The notes under the pieces: generated by a model | Databases searched by the model: none | Told to the model about the DNA's origin: nothing | Seen by the model: only the letters and a program-made list of their open reading frames with translations | From: [Eubacterium] saphenum | GTDB taxonomy: Bacteria > Bacillota > Clostridia > Oscillospirales > Ruminococcaceae | Assembly (NCBI GenBank): GCA_004554555.1 | Contig: SFLN01000055.1 | Location: 1-12,809 of the forward strand | Reading direction: 5' to 3' | Length of the DNA: 12,809 nt | Made by a program: the position numbers and the translations under genes | Shown: in pieces, positions 1-6,286 of the stretch | Layout: each line of letters opens with the position of its first letter | Position numbering within the stretch: the stretch's first letter is position 1

Positions 1-1
1 A

Positions 2-61
2 TCACCGCTTAACCCGCGAAAAGTTTTTGGAGAAATGCCGAATAAGGAGGCGCGTCAATGA
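2..61 (+). CDS. Possible C-terminal tail of an upstream gene
   Basis: From base 2 one plus-strand frame is open and ends at a TGA (59-61) that overlaps the ATG of the phosphatase gene as ATGA, the usual arrangement in a translationally coupled operon. The readable tail is SPLNPRKVFGEMPNKEARQ, which I do not recognise. A second plus frame is also open across this short stretch, so the choice rests only on the ATGA overlap. If correct, the phosphatase is a downstream operon gene and needs no promoter of its own in the window. No function can be assigned. Confidence 0.3.
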   Translation, partial: SPLNPRKVFGEMPNKEARQ

Positions 62-753
62 CCTATGTGATGAGCGATATCCACGGTGAATATGATAAGT
101 ATAGAAAAATGCTCGAGAAAATCGATTTTTGCGATGAGGACACGCTTTATGTTCTCGGGGACGTGGTTGACCGCGGTGTTAAGCCGATACAGGTTCTTCA
201 AGATATGATGACGAGGGCGAATGTTTACCCGCTGATGGGAAATCACGACCTTGTCGCGCTGTCGGTTCTCCCGAAGCTGAATGCTGAATTGTCCAAAGGC
301 AGCGAGGCGTTCAGCAAGGAGCTTTCGGAGATAATTCAAGTGTGGTATGAGGACGGCGGTCTGTCAACAATTGCGGGCTTTTGCGACCTTGATGAAGACG
401 AGCGCGCGGATATTATCGATTATCTGGGTGAGTTTTCGCTGATTGAGGCTGTGGACATCGAGGACAAAGCGTTTGTGCTGGTTCACTCTGGACTCGGCAA
501 TTTCCGCCCCGACAAAAAGCTCAAGGAATACACCGAGGACGAGCTGCTCTTCGACCGCCCCAAGCCGTCAAAGCAATACTTTGACGACGAGAGCGTGTAT
601 GTCGTTATGGGACACACGCCGACCATTTTTTTGAACGACAAAACCGAAATCTACAAGAACGGCAGAAATATCTTCATCGACTGCGGCGCGTCCGCTCCGA
701 AAGGAAAACTCGCCTGCCTTTGTCTTGAAACGTTTGAGGAGTTCTATGTATAA
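58..753 (+). CDS. Calcineurin-like metallophosphatase, PP2A/PrpE-like serine/threonine phosphatase family
   Basis: A 231-residue protein that should use a two-metal centre to hydrolyse phosphoesters (phosphoprotein, or dinucleoside polyphosphate as in relatives of PrpE/ApaH). All core motifs of the family are present: SDIHG (metal ligands D7, H9), GDVVDRG (D35, D38), GNHD (N62, H63), a later VHSGL (H143) and GHTPT (H186), and the length is normal for a single-domain enzyme. No signal peptide or membrane segment, so it is cytoplasmic. The ATG at 58 has a strong ribosome binding site, AAGGAGG at 45-51, and overlaps the stop of a possible upstream gene. A hairpin terminator follows directly. Fold and catalytic class are secure; the substrate cannot be told from sequence. 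Confidence 0.93.
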   Translation: MTYVMSDIHGEYDKYRKMLEKIDFCDEDTLYVLGDVVDRGVKPIQVLQDMMTRANVYPLMGNHDLVALSVLPKLNAELSKGSEAFSKELSEIIQVWYEDGGLSTIAGFCDLDEDERADIIDYLGEFSLIEAVDIEDKAFVLVHSGLGNFRPDKKLKEYTEDELLFDRPKPSKQYFDDESVYVVMGHTPTIFLNDKTEIYKNGRNIFIDCGASAPKGKLACLCLETFEEFYV

Positions 754-787
754 AACGGCGCGTTATTTTTCGATAACACGCCGTTTT
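752..787. terminator. Bidirectional hairpin terminator between converging operons
   Basis: AAAACGGCGCGTTAT pairs with ATAACACGCCGTTTT around the six-base loop TTTTCG, a 15-bp stem with one C-A mismatch. The stem closes in A/T runs on both sides, so each strand has a T-run after the hairpin. It sits between the stop of the plus-strand phosphatase and the stop of the minus-strand flavodoxin gene and can end both transcripts. Confidence 0.8.
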
Positions 788-818
788 CAAACCTATGAAA
801 TTTCAGAGCAAAATATAT

Positions 819-1580
819 TCACGAAGAATATCTCTCAAATCGGCACTGCTCCGTCACCTTGTCGCCGACAAGCGTGATTGCTTTCTGAGGGCAATGACTT
901 ATGCAGCGGTAACACATCGTACATCTGTTTCCCGAAACAGCTTTTCCGTCTTGAATTGAGATATTTTCCATCGGGCACAACTTCGCGCACAATCCGCAGC
1001 CGACGCAATTATCGGCTATTTTCAGCTTACCCGAATACCCTGTTGTCTTCCCGTAAAACCAGAGCCGCTGCCCGAAAAGTCCGGCAATGTGCGAGATGAA
1101 AGTTATCCCTTCGCGCGGATATTTTCCCCCTTTAATTTGCTCGGCTGCCTGCTCAATCTTTTTATCCGCTTCGATGACAAGCTGCCTGTTTTGCTCAAGC
1201 GTCTTTTTCAGCAGCTTGTTGTCGCAGACCGAGTCGGGCATTTTGATATGTAACCCGCCTAAAATTGTCGCGCCGTATTTTTTGAGAAGTCTTGCCGTGC
1301 AGCCTGCGCCATCGCCGCTGAAAGCGCCCATTGTCGCTACGCAAAGCACCTTCTTGCCGTTCCACAACAGCTTATTTCGATTTATAAAATCCCTCACCAT
1401 ATAAGGTGAATTTGAAAACTGCGTTGGGTAGCCGAGAATAATTTCGCTGTTCTTTTCAATCTCTTCGACAACATTTTTGCTCTCCAAAGGCACGGTTTTG
1501 GCGGCGCTGTCCAACAGCCTCGTCAATTTTTCTATGCAATGCTTTGTATTTCCCGTACCGCTTAAATATACTCCAACCAT
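819..1580 (-). CDS. EFR1-family flavodoxin/ferredoxin fusion protein (2[4Fe-4S])
   Basis: A 253-residue redox protein. The N-terminus carries a flavodoxin FMN-phosphate loop (SGTGNTKH, residues 7-14). The C-terminus carries two classical 4Fe-4S motifs: CVGCGLCAKLCP (C192, C195, C198, C202) and CTMCYRCISHCP (C220, C223, C226, C230). This flavodoxin-like plus bacterial-ferredoxin order is that of the EFR1 family common in anaerobic Firmicutes; the family's electron partners are generally unknown. I chose ATG 1580, with GAGGGG seven to eight bases upstream; an in-frame TTG at 1595 would add five residues. It starts 37 bp after the tex stop and probably shares the tex transcript, ending at the terminator around 752-787. 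Cytoplasmic; no membrane segment. Specific role unknown. Confidence 0.9.
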   Translation of the reverse strand: MVGVYLSGTGNTKHCIEKLTRLLDSAAKTVPLESKNVVEEIEKNSEIILGYPTQFSNSPYMVRDFINRNKLLWNGKKVLCVATMGAFSGDGAGCTARLLKKYGATILGGLHIKMPDSVCDNKLLKKTLEQNRQLVIEADKKIEQAAEQIKGGKYPREGITFISHIAGLFGQRLWFYGKTTGYSGKLKIADNCVGCGLCAKLCPMENISIQDGKAVSGNRCTMCYRCISHCPQKAITLVGDKVTEQCRFERYSS

Positions 1581-1617
1581 TCCCTCACCCCTCAAAAACC
1601 GATTGCCGGACTTTTGC

Positions 1618-3762
1618 TTATTTCTTTCTCATTGTAAGGGAAATTCTGCCGCGCTTTAAGTCCACGTCAAGCACTCTTACCTTAACAACATCGTTCACCT
1701 TGACAACCTCAAACGGGTTCTTGACAAATCTGTCGGCGAGCTGCGAAATGTGGACAAGACCGTCCTCGTGAACGCCGATATCCACAAACGCGCCGTAATC
1801 CACGACATTGCGTACCGTTCCCACAAGCTCCATTCCCGGCTTCAAGTCCTTCAGTTCCATAACGTCGCCGCTTCTCATAAGTGGCGGCGGAAGCTCGTCA
1901 CGCGGGTCACGTCCCGGCTTTTCAAGCTCCTTCACGATATCGTTGAGCGTCGGCAGGCCCGCTCCCGTTTCCTCGGAAACATCGCGCAATTTAACCGCTT
2001 TCAGTTTTTCGCGAATTTTGTCGGCATTTCCAAGCTCCGCTTCGGAAATTCCACTCTTCTCCATCAGCAGCTTTGCGGCATTGTAGCTCTCGGGGTGAAT
2101 TCCCGTGTTGTCAAGCGGATTTTTACCGCCCGAAATTCTCAAAAATCCCGCACACTGCTCATACGCTTTCGCACCGAGCTTTTTGACCTTCAGAAGCTGC
2201 TTTCTGTCGGTGAACTCGCCGTTTTCCTCGCGATAAGCAACAATGTTCTTGGCAACAGCCGAATTGATGCCCGAAATGTACGACAGCAGCGAGAAAGACG
2301 CCGTGTTCAAATCAACGCCGACCGAGTTCACGCAGTCCTCGACAACGCCTTTCAGCGCGTCATCAAGGCGTGCTTTCGGCATATCGTGCTGATATTGACC
2401 AACACCGATTGCCTTCGGGTCGATTTTGACGAGTTCCGCAAGCGGGTCTTGAAGTCTGCGTGCGATTGAAACGGCGCTGCGCAGCGAAACGTCGTAATCG
2501 GGAAACTCCTCCGCGGCAAGCTTTGACGCGGAATAAACCGACGCGCCCGCCTCGGATACAACCATATACTGAACCTTGTGCGTAACCGATTTTATCAGCT
2601 CGGCGGTGAACTGCTCCGTTTCACGAGAAGCCGTGCCGTTGCCGATTGCAATTGTGGAAACGTGGTGCTTTTCAATCAGATTTGAGAGCACCCGCTTTGC
2701 GGTTTCCGCCTCGTTTTTGGAGCGCGTGAGATACACAATCGCGGTATCGAGAACCTTTCCCGTGTTGTCCACAACCGCGCATTTACAGCCGTGCGCGTAG
2801 CCCGGGTCAAGACCGAGAGTTACGGTGTTTTTGACGGGCGGCGCCATAATGAGCTGCTTCAAGTTCGAGGCAAAAACCTTGATTGCGCCCTCGGCAGCGG
2901 CTGCCGTAAGCTCCGAGCGAACCTCGCGCTCGATTGACGGGAAAATCAACCGTTTGAAGCTGTCCTCGCAAGCCGCGCGCACAAGACCTCCGCAAAGACT
3001 TGTGTTCTTCACAAGCTCCTTCACGCAAATTTTCTCGCCAACGCCCTCGGGCAGCGAAATCGCAACCTTCAGCGCGTCCTCTTTCTCGCCGCGGTCAAGC
3101 GCAAGAACGCGGTGTCCTGCGATTTTTCCGACAGGCTCGGAGTACTCGAAATAGTTCTTGTACACCTCGTCGGCTTCCTCGGAAGCAGCTGTTGATGAGA
3201 TAACGCCGTGTGCGAAAATCTCCTCGCGCAGCTTTTTGCGAAGCTCGGCGCTGTCCGACAAGTCCTCGGCGATGATATCCAAAGCTCCTTGAATTGCCTC
3301 TTCAGCCGTATTTACGCCCTTTTCTGCATTAACGAAAGCCGCAGCCTCGTTCTCGGGAACAGTCGCGGTATTTTGCGCCAAAATAATCTCGGCAAGCGGC
3401 TCCAGACCTTTTTCGCGGGCAACCGAGCCGCGGGTTTTGCGCTTGGGCTTGAACGGACGGTAGATGTCCTCAACCTCGACCAGAGTTTCCGCTTTTGCGA
3501 TTGCCGCGGCGATTTCGTCGGTCATTTTCTCCTGCTCGGTGATGGACGAAACAATCTCCTCCTTGCGCTTTTCGAGATTGCGCAGATAGGTCAGCCTGTC
3601 GGAAAGCTCACGCAAAATCGTGTCGTCAAGCGAACCCGTCTGCTCCTTTCGGTAGCGCGCGATGAACGGAATTGTCTTGTCGTCGTCAATCAGCGCAACC
3701 GTGTTGTCAACCTGTTCGCGGCGCAGCTTGAACTCTTTTGCCAGTTTTTCGTTAATATCCAT
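1618..3762 (-). CDS. tex: Tex family RNA-binding transcription accessory factor
   Basis: Tex (YdcI in Bacillus) is a nucleic-acid-binding protein linked to transcription and RNA metabolism. The 714-residue length fits the Firmicutes form. Visible architecture: N-terminal helical Tex domain (about 1-190, with the conserved IPFIARYRKEQTG near residue 32 and YRPFKPKRKTR near 100); a YqgF/RNase H-like domain beginning at LGLDPGYAHG (D319); a helix-hairpin-helix region (about 490-560, with YISGINSAVAKNIV); and a C-terminal S1 domain (about 640-712, GTVRNVVDYGAFVDIGVHEDGLVHIS) ending in a basic tail. ATG 3762 has AGGAGA at normal spacing. A promoter lies just upstream (3796-3824), and a second, operator-bearing promoter points at the gene from 0.4 kb away. 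It heads a likely two-gene operon with the EFR1 gene. Confidence 0.97.
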   Translation of the reverse strand: MDINEKLAKEFKLRREQVDNTVALIDDDKTIPFIARYRKEQTGSLDDTILRELSDRLTYLRNLEKRKEEIVSSITEQEKMTDEIAAAIAKAETLVEVEDIYRPFKPKRKTRGSVAREKGLEPLAEIILAQNTATVPENEAAAFVNAEKGVNTAEEAIQGALDIIAEDLSDSAELRKKLREEIFAHGVISSTAASEEADEVYKNYFEYSEPVGKIAGHRVLALDRGEKEDALKVAISLPEGVGEKICVKELVKNTSLCGGLVRAACEDSFKRLIFPSIEREVRSELTAAAAEGAIKVFASNLKQLIMAPPVKNTVTLGLDPGYAHGCKCAVVDNTGKVLDTAIVYLTRSKNEAETAKRVLSNLIEKHHVSTIAIGNGTASRETEQFTAELIKSVTHKVQYMVVSEAGASVYSASKLAAEEFPDYDVSLRSAVSIARRLQDPLAELVKIDPKAIGVGQYQHDMPKARLDDALKGVVEDCVNSVGVDLNTASFSLLSYISGINSAVAKNIVAYREENGEFTDRKQLLKVKKLGAKAYEQCAGFLRISGGKNPLDNTGIHPESYNAAKLLMEKSGISEAELGNADKIREKLKAVKLRDVSEETGAGLPTLNDIVKELEKPGRDPRDELPPPLMRSGDVMELKDLKPGMELVGTVRNVVDYGAFVDIGVHEDGLVHISQLADRFVKNPFEVVKVNDVVKVRVLDVDLKRGRISLTMRKK

Positions 3763-3795
3763 AAATCTTCTCCTATCAAATTTAATAACAATAAC

Positions 3796-3824
3796 ATTTT
3801 ACCATATTTAATGAAGAATTTCAA
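3796..3824 (-). promoter_or_regulatory. Sigma-A promoter of the tex operon
   Basis: On the minus strand TTGAAA (3824-3819), a 17-base spacer and TAAAAT (3801-3796), with TG one base before the -10 (extended -10). The predicted start lies about 30 bases before the tex ATG, giving a short leader. Confidence 0.7.
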
Positions 3825-3937
3825 GCAATATTTTTTTCTTGTTCTTTTACGAATACATCTTTCAAAAAGTACTTAACAAATCGGTTAAACGTACAGGCTT
3901 CGTTTTTTTTAACAATTCAAACCACATCAACAATTTG

Positions 3938-3956
3938 CCCCCGCTTTCGGCAGGGG
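3938..3956. repeat. Short GC-rich hairpin in the tex upstream region
   Basis: CCCCCGC-TTTCG-GCAGGGG forms a seven-position stem with one C-A mismatch and a five-base loop. No T-run follows closely on either strand, so terminator function is doubtful. Confidence 0.4.
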
Positions 3957-4101
3957 TGTTACTCTTATTCAATTGAAATCGCGCTGTAAAAATGGTTTTC
4001 CAAGCAGATTTTGCCGTATTGAATAGTCAAACCGCCGACGCTATGGAACTGCACAAATGCCTTGTCAGCAGGTTCAATTTCTGATAATTTTTAAATCTCT
4101 T

Positions 4102-4136
4102 ATCTGCCGCAGCGATTGTCTGCGGCAGATTTTTTT
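4102..4136 (+). terminator. Strong rho-independent terminator with no intact gene before it
   Basis: ATCTGCCGCAG pairs perfectly with CTGCGGCAGAT around a seven-base loop (4113-4119), followed by seven T residues on the plus strand. This is textbook for plus-strand termination. The minus strand has only a short A/T-rich stretch after it. It follows the unrecognised 3965-4090 region, so it may have ended a lost plus-strand gene or a small RNA. Confidence 0.75.
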
Positions 4137-4153
4137 GCCCGCTCTCTATAAAA

Positions 4154-4167
4154 GCTAACGTTCGTTA
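4154..4167. promoter_or_regulatory. TetR-type operator, copy 1 of the shared TAACGAACGTTA site
   Basis: Read on the minus strand this is TAACGAACGTTAGC; its core TAACG-AA-CGTTA is a perfect 5+5 inverted repeat (4156-4167). It begins ten bases downstream of the -10 box at 4178-4183, where a bound repressor would block initiation. The same 14 bases recur at the GNAT promoter (10097-10110). No gene in the window has this motif as its evident own-promoter site, so the cognate regulator is unknown. Confidence 0.65.
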
Positions 4168-4177
4168 TCCTATTGAT

Positions 4178-4206
4178 ATTATATCACACTTATTTCGTTT
4201 TGTCAA
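4178..4206 (-). promoter_or_regulatory. Perfect-consensus sigma-A promoter facing a gene-poor region
   Basis: Minus strand TTGACA (4206-4201), 17-base spacer, TATAAT (4183-4178): both hexamers match consensus exactly. It reads towards tex, about 410 bases away, with no intact ORF in between. It also lies just beyond the terminator of the TetR/DUF2871 operon, so it starts a new transcription unit. Candidate outputs are a long tex leader, a small RNA, or nothing if the original gene is lost. Confidence 0.75.
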
Positions 4207-4216
4207 GGTTTTTTGA

Positions 4217-4252
4217 CAAAAATTTAGGGGCTGTCGCAATTTAAACAGCCCC
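4217..4252 (-). terminator. Terminator of the TetR/DUF2871 cassette
   Basis: GGGGCTGT pairs with ACAGCCCC around a ten-base loop (4235-4244), followed on the minus strand by TAAATTTTT. It lies about 20 bases after the stop of the 152-residue membrane protein. The plus side has only a short T-run (GTTTT). Confidence 0.8.
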
Positions 4253-4272
4253 GTTTTCGGTTTTGACGAAAT

Positions 4273-4731
4273 TCAATTTGCTTTGTCAAGCTCGGTTTTC
4301 TCGGGCAGCTTTTCATATCCGAAAAACAGAACCCAAAACACAACTCCGGCTCCCGCCAGCGCGCAGCCAAGTCCCGTGTAGAACACCGCGATGAACACCT
4401 CGGGAACCAGCCCCGAATACCGCAGCCAAATGCCGCCGCCCATCATAAAAATCATTATGCAGTAGGCTTTGATATCGAAAAAGTTCCAGAACGGGCGCGT
4501 TGATTCGGGATAACCGCAGATGCGCTTGTTGTGCTTCACGGACATTTTGTAGAACATCAGTCCAAACGCTGCGAAAACCGCAAGCGATACAAGCGGCTGC
4601 CAGAACGCAAACTGCGTGTTCACATACGCGATTATGCCGAGCCGCGCAACGTTTCCTCCCGCCGCAAGCCAAACGCACCCTGCGATTGCCAGCAGAGTGC
4701 GCTTTTTGACGTGATAGAACGGCTTGTTCAT
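4273..4731 (-). CDS. Four-helix membrane protein of unknown function, partner of DUF2871
   Basis: A 152-residue integral membrane protein that I cannot place in a named family. Four hydrophobic segments are visible: about 11-35 (LLAIAGCVWLAAGGNVARLG), 45-66, 87-110 (CIMIFMMGGGIWLRYSGL) and 112-140, with a charged C-terminal tail. There is a short hydrophilic loop after helix 2 (SVKHNKRICGYPESTRPF). The start overlaps the stop of the DUF2871 gene by four bases (ATGA, 4728-4731), so the two are translationally coupled and probably made in fixed ratio. Last gene of the TetR-led operon, with a terminator directly after it. No catalytic motif is apparent; transport or membrane-stress functions would be guesses. 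Confidence 0.85.
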   Translation of the reverse strand: MNKPFYHVKKRTLLAIAGCVWLAAGGNVARLGIIAYVNTQFAFWQPLVSLAVFAAFGLMFYKMSVKHNKRICGYPESTRPFWNFFDIKAYCIMIFMMGGGIWLRYSGLVPEVFIAVFYTGLGCALAGAGVVFWVLFFGYEKLPEKTELDKAN

Positions 4732-5156
4732 TTCGCGTCCTCCGACTTTGCGCTTGCCTTCAGCGACACAATCAGCAGAATTATTCCCGTTGCCGCGATG
4801 ATGTGAGCGATGCCCGCAAAGCCTGATATAGCGGCGTTTGCCACTCTCGTAAGCTCGAGATTAAGCACCTCGGTTACTCCGCGAACCGTCATCATTATCG
4901 CAGTGAGCGGCGCGCCGATGTTGTACACGCACAAAAACGCCTTGAAGGTCTTGCGTTCGGGAAGACTCTTGAAATGCGCGCAAAACAGCGCCGTTATCAG
5001 GAATACAACCATTCCCAGCAAGAACAAATGCGTATGTACCTTTCCGAGAACCGTTACCCCGTCAAATCCGTTCATCTTTGTGAACTCGCGGTAGAACACG
5101 CCTCCCGCCATCGCCGCAATCGCATAAATCAGCGAGATATTCAGACATTTCTTCAT
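4728..5156 (-). CDS. DUF2871 family membrane protein
   Basis: A 142-residue membrane protein matching the DUF2871 pattern I know: an N-terminus of the type KKCLNISLIYAIAAMAGGVF, then GKVHTHLFLLGMVVFLITALF, then two further hydrophobic segments (about 73-95 and 107-132). About four transmembrane helices; the HTH histidine motif in helix 2 could bind a ligand or metal, which is inference. I chose ATG 5156 because AAGGAG lies seven bases upstream, overlapping the TetR stop; an in-frame upstream start at 5219 would run deep into the TetR gene. The gene is 13 bp downstream of the TetR gene and overlaps the next gene by ATGA, so all three form one operon. The family function is unknown. Confidence 0.9.
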   Translation of the reverse strand: MKKCLNISLIYAIAAMAGGVFYREFTKMNGFDGVTVLGKVHTHLFLLGMVVFLITALFCAHFKSLPERKTFKAFLCVYNIGAPLTAIMMTVRGVTEVLNLELTRVANAAISGFAGIAHIIAATGIILLIVSLKASAKSEDAK

Positions 5157-5169
5157 TTTTTTGCTCCTT

Positions 5170-5745
5170 TCAATTTCCTCTGTAAATTGTTCGCCCGATG
5201 ACCGCGACAAGCGCGTCACAAGGCTTGTTTTGCATTAACAGCATTATTATGCTGTCCAACACGAACTCCACAAAGCTCTCTTCCGTCAATTTTTCGCCGA
5301 ACGTGCCCGATAAAACCGCGCTGTCCTGCCGCAAAACCGCAAGCAGCGTGCCTCGGATTTCAGCGGTGCATCGCTCCATTGCTGTTCTGGCGCGGTTTTT
5401 CCCGTTGTTCGCGATAACGGCGGAGTGAGTTGTGAAAAAATCGGGGTACTCGGAAATGCGCTCCCGAACATTCAAAAACAGCATTTCAACATACTCGGTG
5501 AAGAGCTGATTTGTTTGGTTTTCCTGCGGCGACAGGTGAAAAAAATCCTGCCAAAGGCTCGAAATCGTCGAAATAAGCAGCTCTTCCTTGTCCGAGAAAT
5601 AGTTGTAGAGCGTCCCGAGCGCAATCCCGCACTCGCCCGCTACCGTGCGCATATTCAGAGCTGTCAAGCCCTTTTCAAAGGCGATTTTTCGGCAGATAAG
5701 CATTATCTCTTCCTTTGACGTTCTCTCGGGATTTATGCCCGTCAC
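5170..5745 (-). CDS. TetR/AcrR family transcriptional regulator (cassette 1)
   Basis: A 191-residue repressor with an N-terminal TetR helix-turn-helix (about 12-58: IAFEKGLTALNMRTVAGECG followed by IALGTLYNYFSDKEELL) and a variable helical ligand-binding domain. It heads the operon with the DUF2871 and 152-residue membrane proteins, so those are its likely regulated effectors. A 15-bp palindrome (5757-5771) between promoter and gene is the obvious autoregulatory site. The start is uncertain: GTG 5745 lies inside the Shine-Dalgarno GGAGGTGA. The best-spaced codon after GGAGG is an ATA (5736), and ATG 5703 (residue 15) also has AAGGA seven bases upstream. Class is secure; inducer unknown. Confidence 0.92.
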   Translation of the reverse strand: MTGINPERTSKEEIMLICRKIAFEKGLTALNMRTVAGECGIALGTLYNYFSDKEELLISTISSLWQDFFHLSPQENQTNQLFTEYVEMLFLNVRERISEYPDFFTTHSAVIANNGKNRARTAMERCTAEIRGTLLAVLRQDSAVLSGTFGEKLTEESFVEFVLDSIIMLLMQNKPCDALVAVIGRTIYRGN

Positions 5746-5756
5746 CTCCCCCCAAA

Positions 5757-5771
5757 ATGAACAATGTTCAT
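5757..5771. promoter_or_regulatory. Probable autoregulatory operator of TetR cassette 1
   Basis: ATGAACAATGTTCAT is a perfect odd-centred palindrome (seven-base arms around one base). It lies nine bases downstream of the -10 box and just before the ribosome binding site of the TetR gene. Assignment to this TetR is inferred from position. Confidence 0.65.
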
Positions 5772-5780
5772 CTTACTTAT

Positions 5781-5809
5781 ATTATACCGCGAATTTTGTC
5801 GTTTGTCAA
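5781..5809 (-). promoter_or_regulatory. Promoter of the TetR/DUF2871 operon
   Basis: Minus strand TTGACA (5809-5804), 17-base spacer, TATAAT (5786-5781): full consensus hexamers at ideal spacing. The operator palindrome follows at once, consistent with a strong promoter held off by its own repressor. Confidence 0.85.
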
Positions 5810-5821
5810 GCGTTTTGCAAC

Positions 5822-5846
5822 AAAAAAGAGCGGAAATTAATCCGCC
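5822..5846 (-). terminator. Terminator of the DUF6935/lipocalin-like operon
   Basis: On the minus strand GGCGGA-TTAATT-TCCGCT forms a six-position stem (one G-T pair), followed by CTTTTTT. It lies 20 bases after the stop of the 134-residue gene and directly precedes the -35 of the next operon. Confidence 0.7.
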
Positions 5847-5867
5847 CTTTCCGATAAAGAAAATTGC

Positions 5868-6272
5868 TTAAACTTTTTCCAACAGCAGCGTGTCAAAGCT
5901 GTAAAGCAAGCAGCCGTCGTCCGTAACCTTGATTTCCGCAAACGAATCAACCGCTTCGCCCAAAACCTCGCCCTCGATTTTAGTGTCGAAAAAGAACTTT
6001 CCGTCTGCTTCTTTCCAGGCGGTGCTGTCGATTATCGCATAACCGTCGCTGATTTCCATTCCCTGCTCGCGCACCTGCTCAATCAAATCCTCGGGCACTT
6101 TCATCAAAGTGTTCAGCGCAAAATCGGGTGTAAACTCAATAATCATCTGCGTCATCTTCGCGTAATCCTCAAAATCCTCCGTGTCGGGAAGAGTTTCGGG
6201 AGTGTAGACCGCTTCTCCGTCAAGAGTGGGAATGTGAAATTCTTTAACCTTCCATTTTCCGATAATTTCCAT
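5868..6272 (-). CDS. Small acidic lipocalin-like/beta-barrel protein, function unknown
   Basis: A 134-residue cytoplasmic protein, strongly acidic, with no signal peptide. The opening EIIGKWKVKEFHIP, the later FFFDTKIEGEV and the closing SFDTLLLEKV resemble the GxW start and alternating strands of small lipocalin-like or calycin barrels, but I do not recognise a named family and this fold call is inference. The ATG at 6272 has a strong GAGGAGGT ribosome binding site five bases upstream. It starts 14 bp after the DUF6935 stop and is followed by a terminator, so the two genes form an operon. Confidence 0.82.
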   Translation of the reverse strand: MEIIGKWKVKEFHIPTLDGEAVYTPETLPDTEDFEDYAKMTQMIIEFTPDFALNTLMKVPEDLIEQVREQGMEISDGYAIIDSTAWKEADGKFFFDTKIEGEVLGEAVDSFAEIKVTDDGCLLYSFDTLLLEKV

Positions 6273-6286
6273 AGTTTACCTCCTCA

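Larger units (their letters stand above)
3825..4150. other. Gene-poor stretch upstream of tex with a decayed-looking coding scrap
   Basis: No convincing gene is present here. On the minus strand 3965-4090 is open for 41 codons without an ATG; part reads FVQFHSVGGLTIQYGKICLE. It follows a TAA stop and ends in TAA. On the plus strand 3992-4084 is a 30-codon frame beginning MVFQADFAVLNSQTADAMEL, without a ribosome binding site. I do not recognise either. The minus frame, with mixed hydrophobic and charged residues, looks more like the C-terminal remnant of a real protein. The stretch also holds a GC-rich hairpin at 3938-3956 and a strong plus-strand terminator at 4102-4136. It may be the remains of a lost gene or element, or an untranslated leader of the promoter at 4178-4206. 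Confidence 0.4.

Noticed and set aside
1750..2469. A 239-codon plus-strand open frame
   Set aside because: It lies wholly antisense to tex, whose full domain set is clear. The composition is that of a reverse-complement shadow with no recognisable motif.
3992..4084. 30-residue plus-strand peptide gene (toxin or signal peptide)
   Set aside because: No ribosome binding site, no clear membrane segment, and the opposite strand looks more protein-like; kept only as part of the unexplained stretch.
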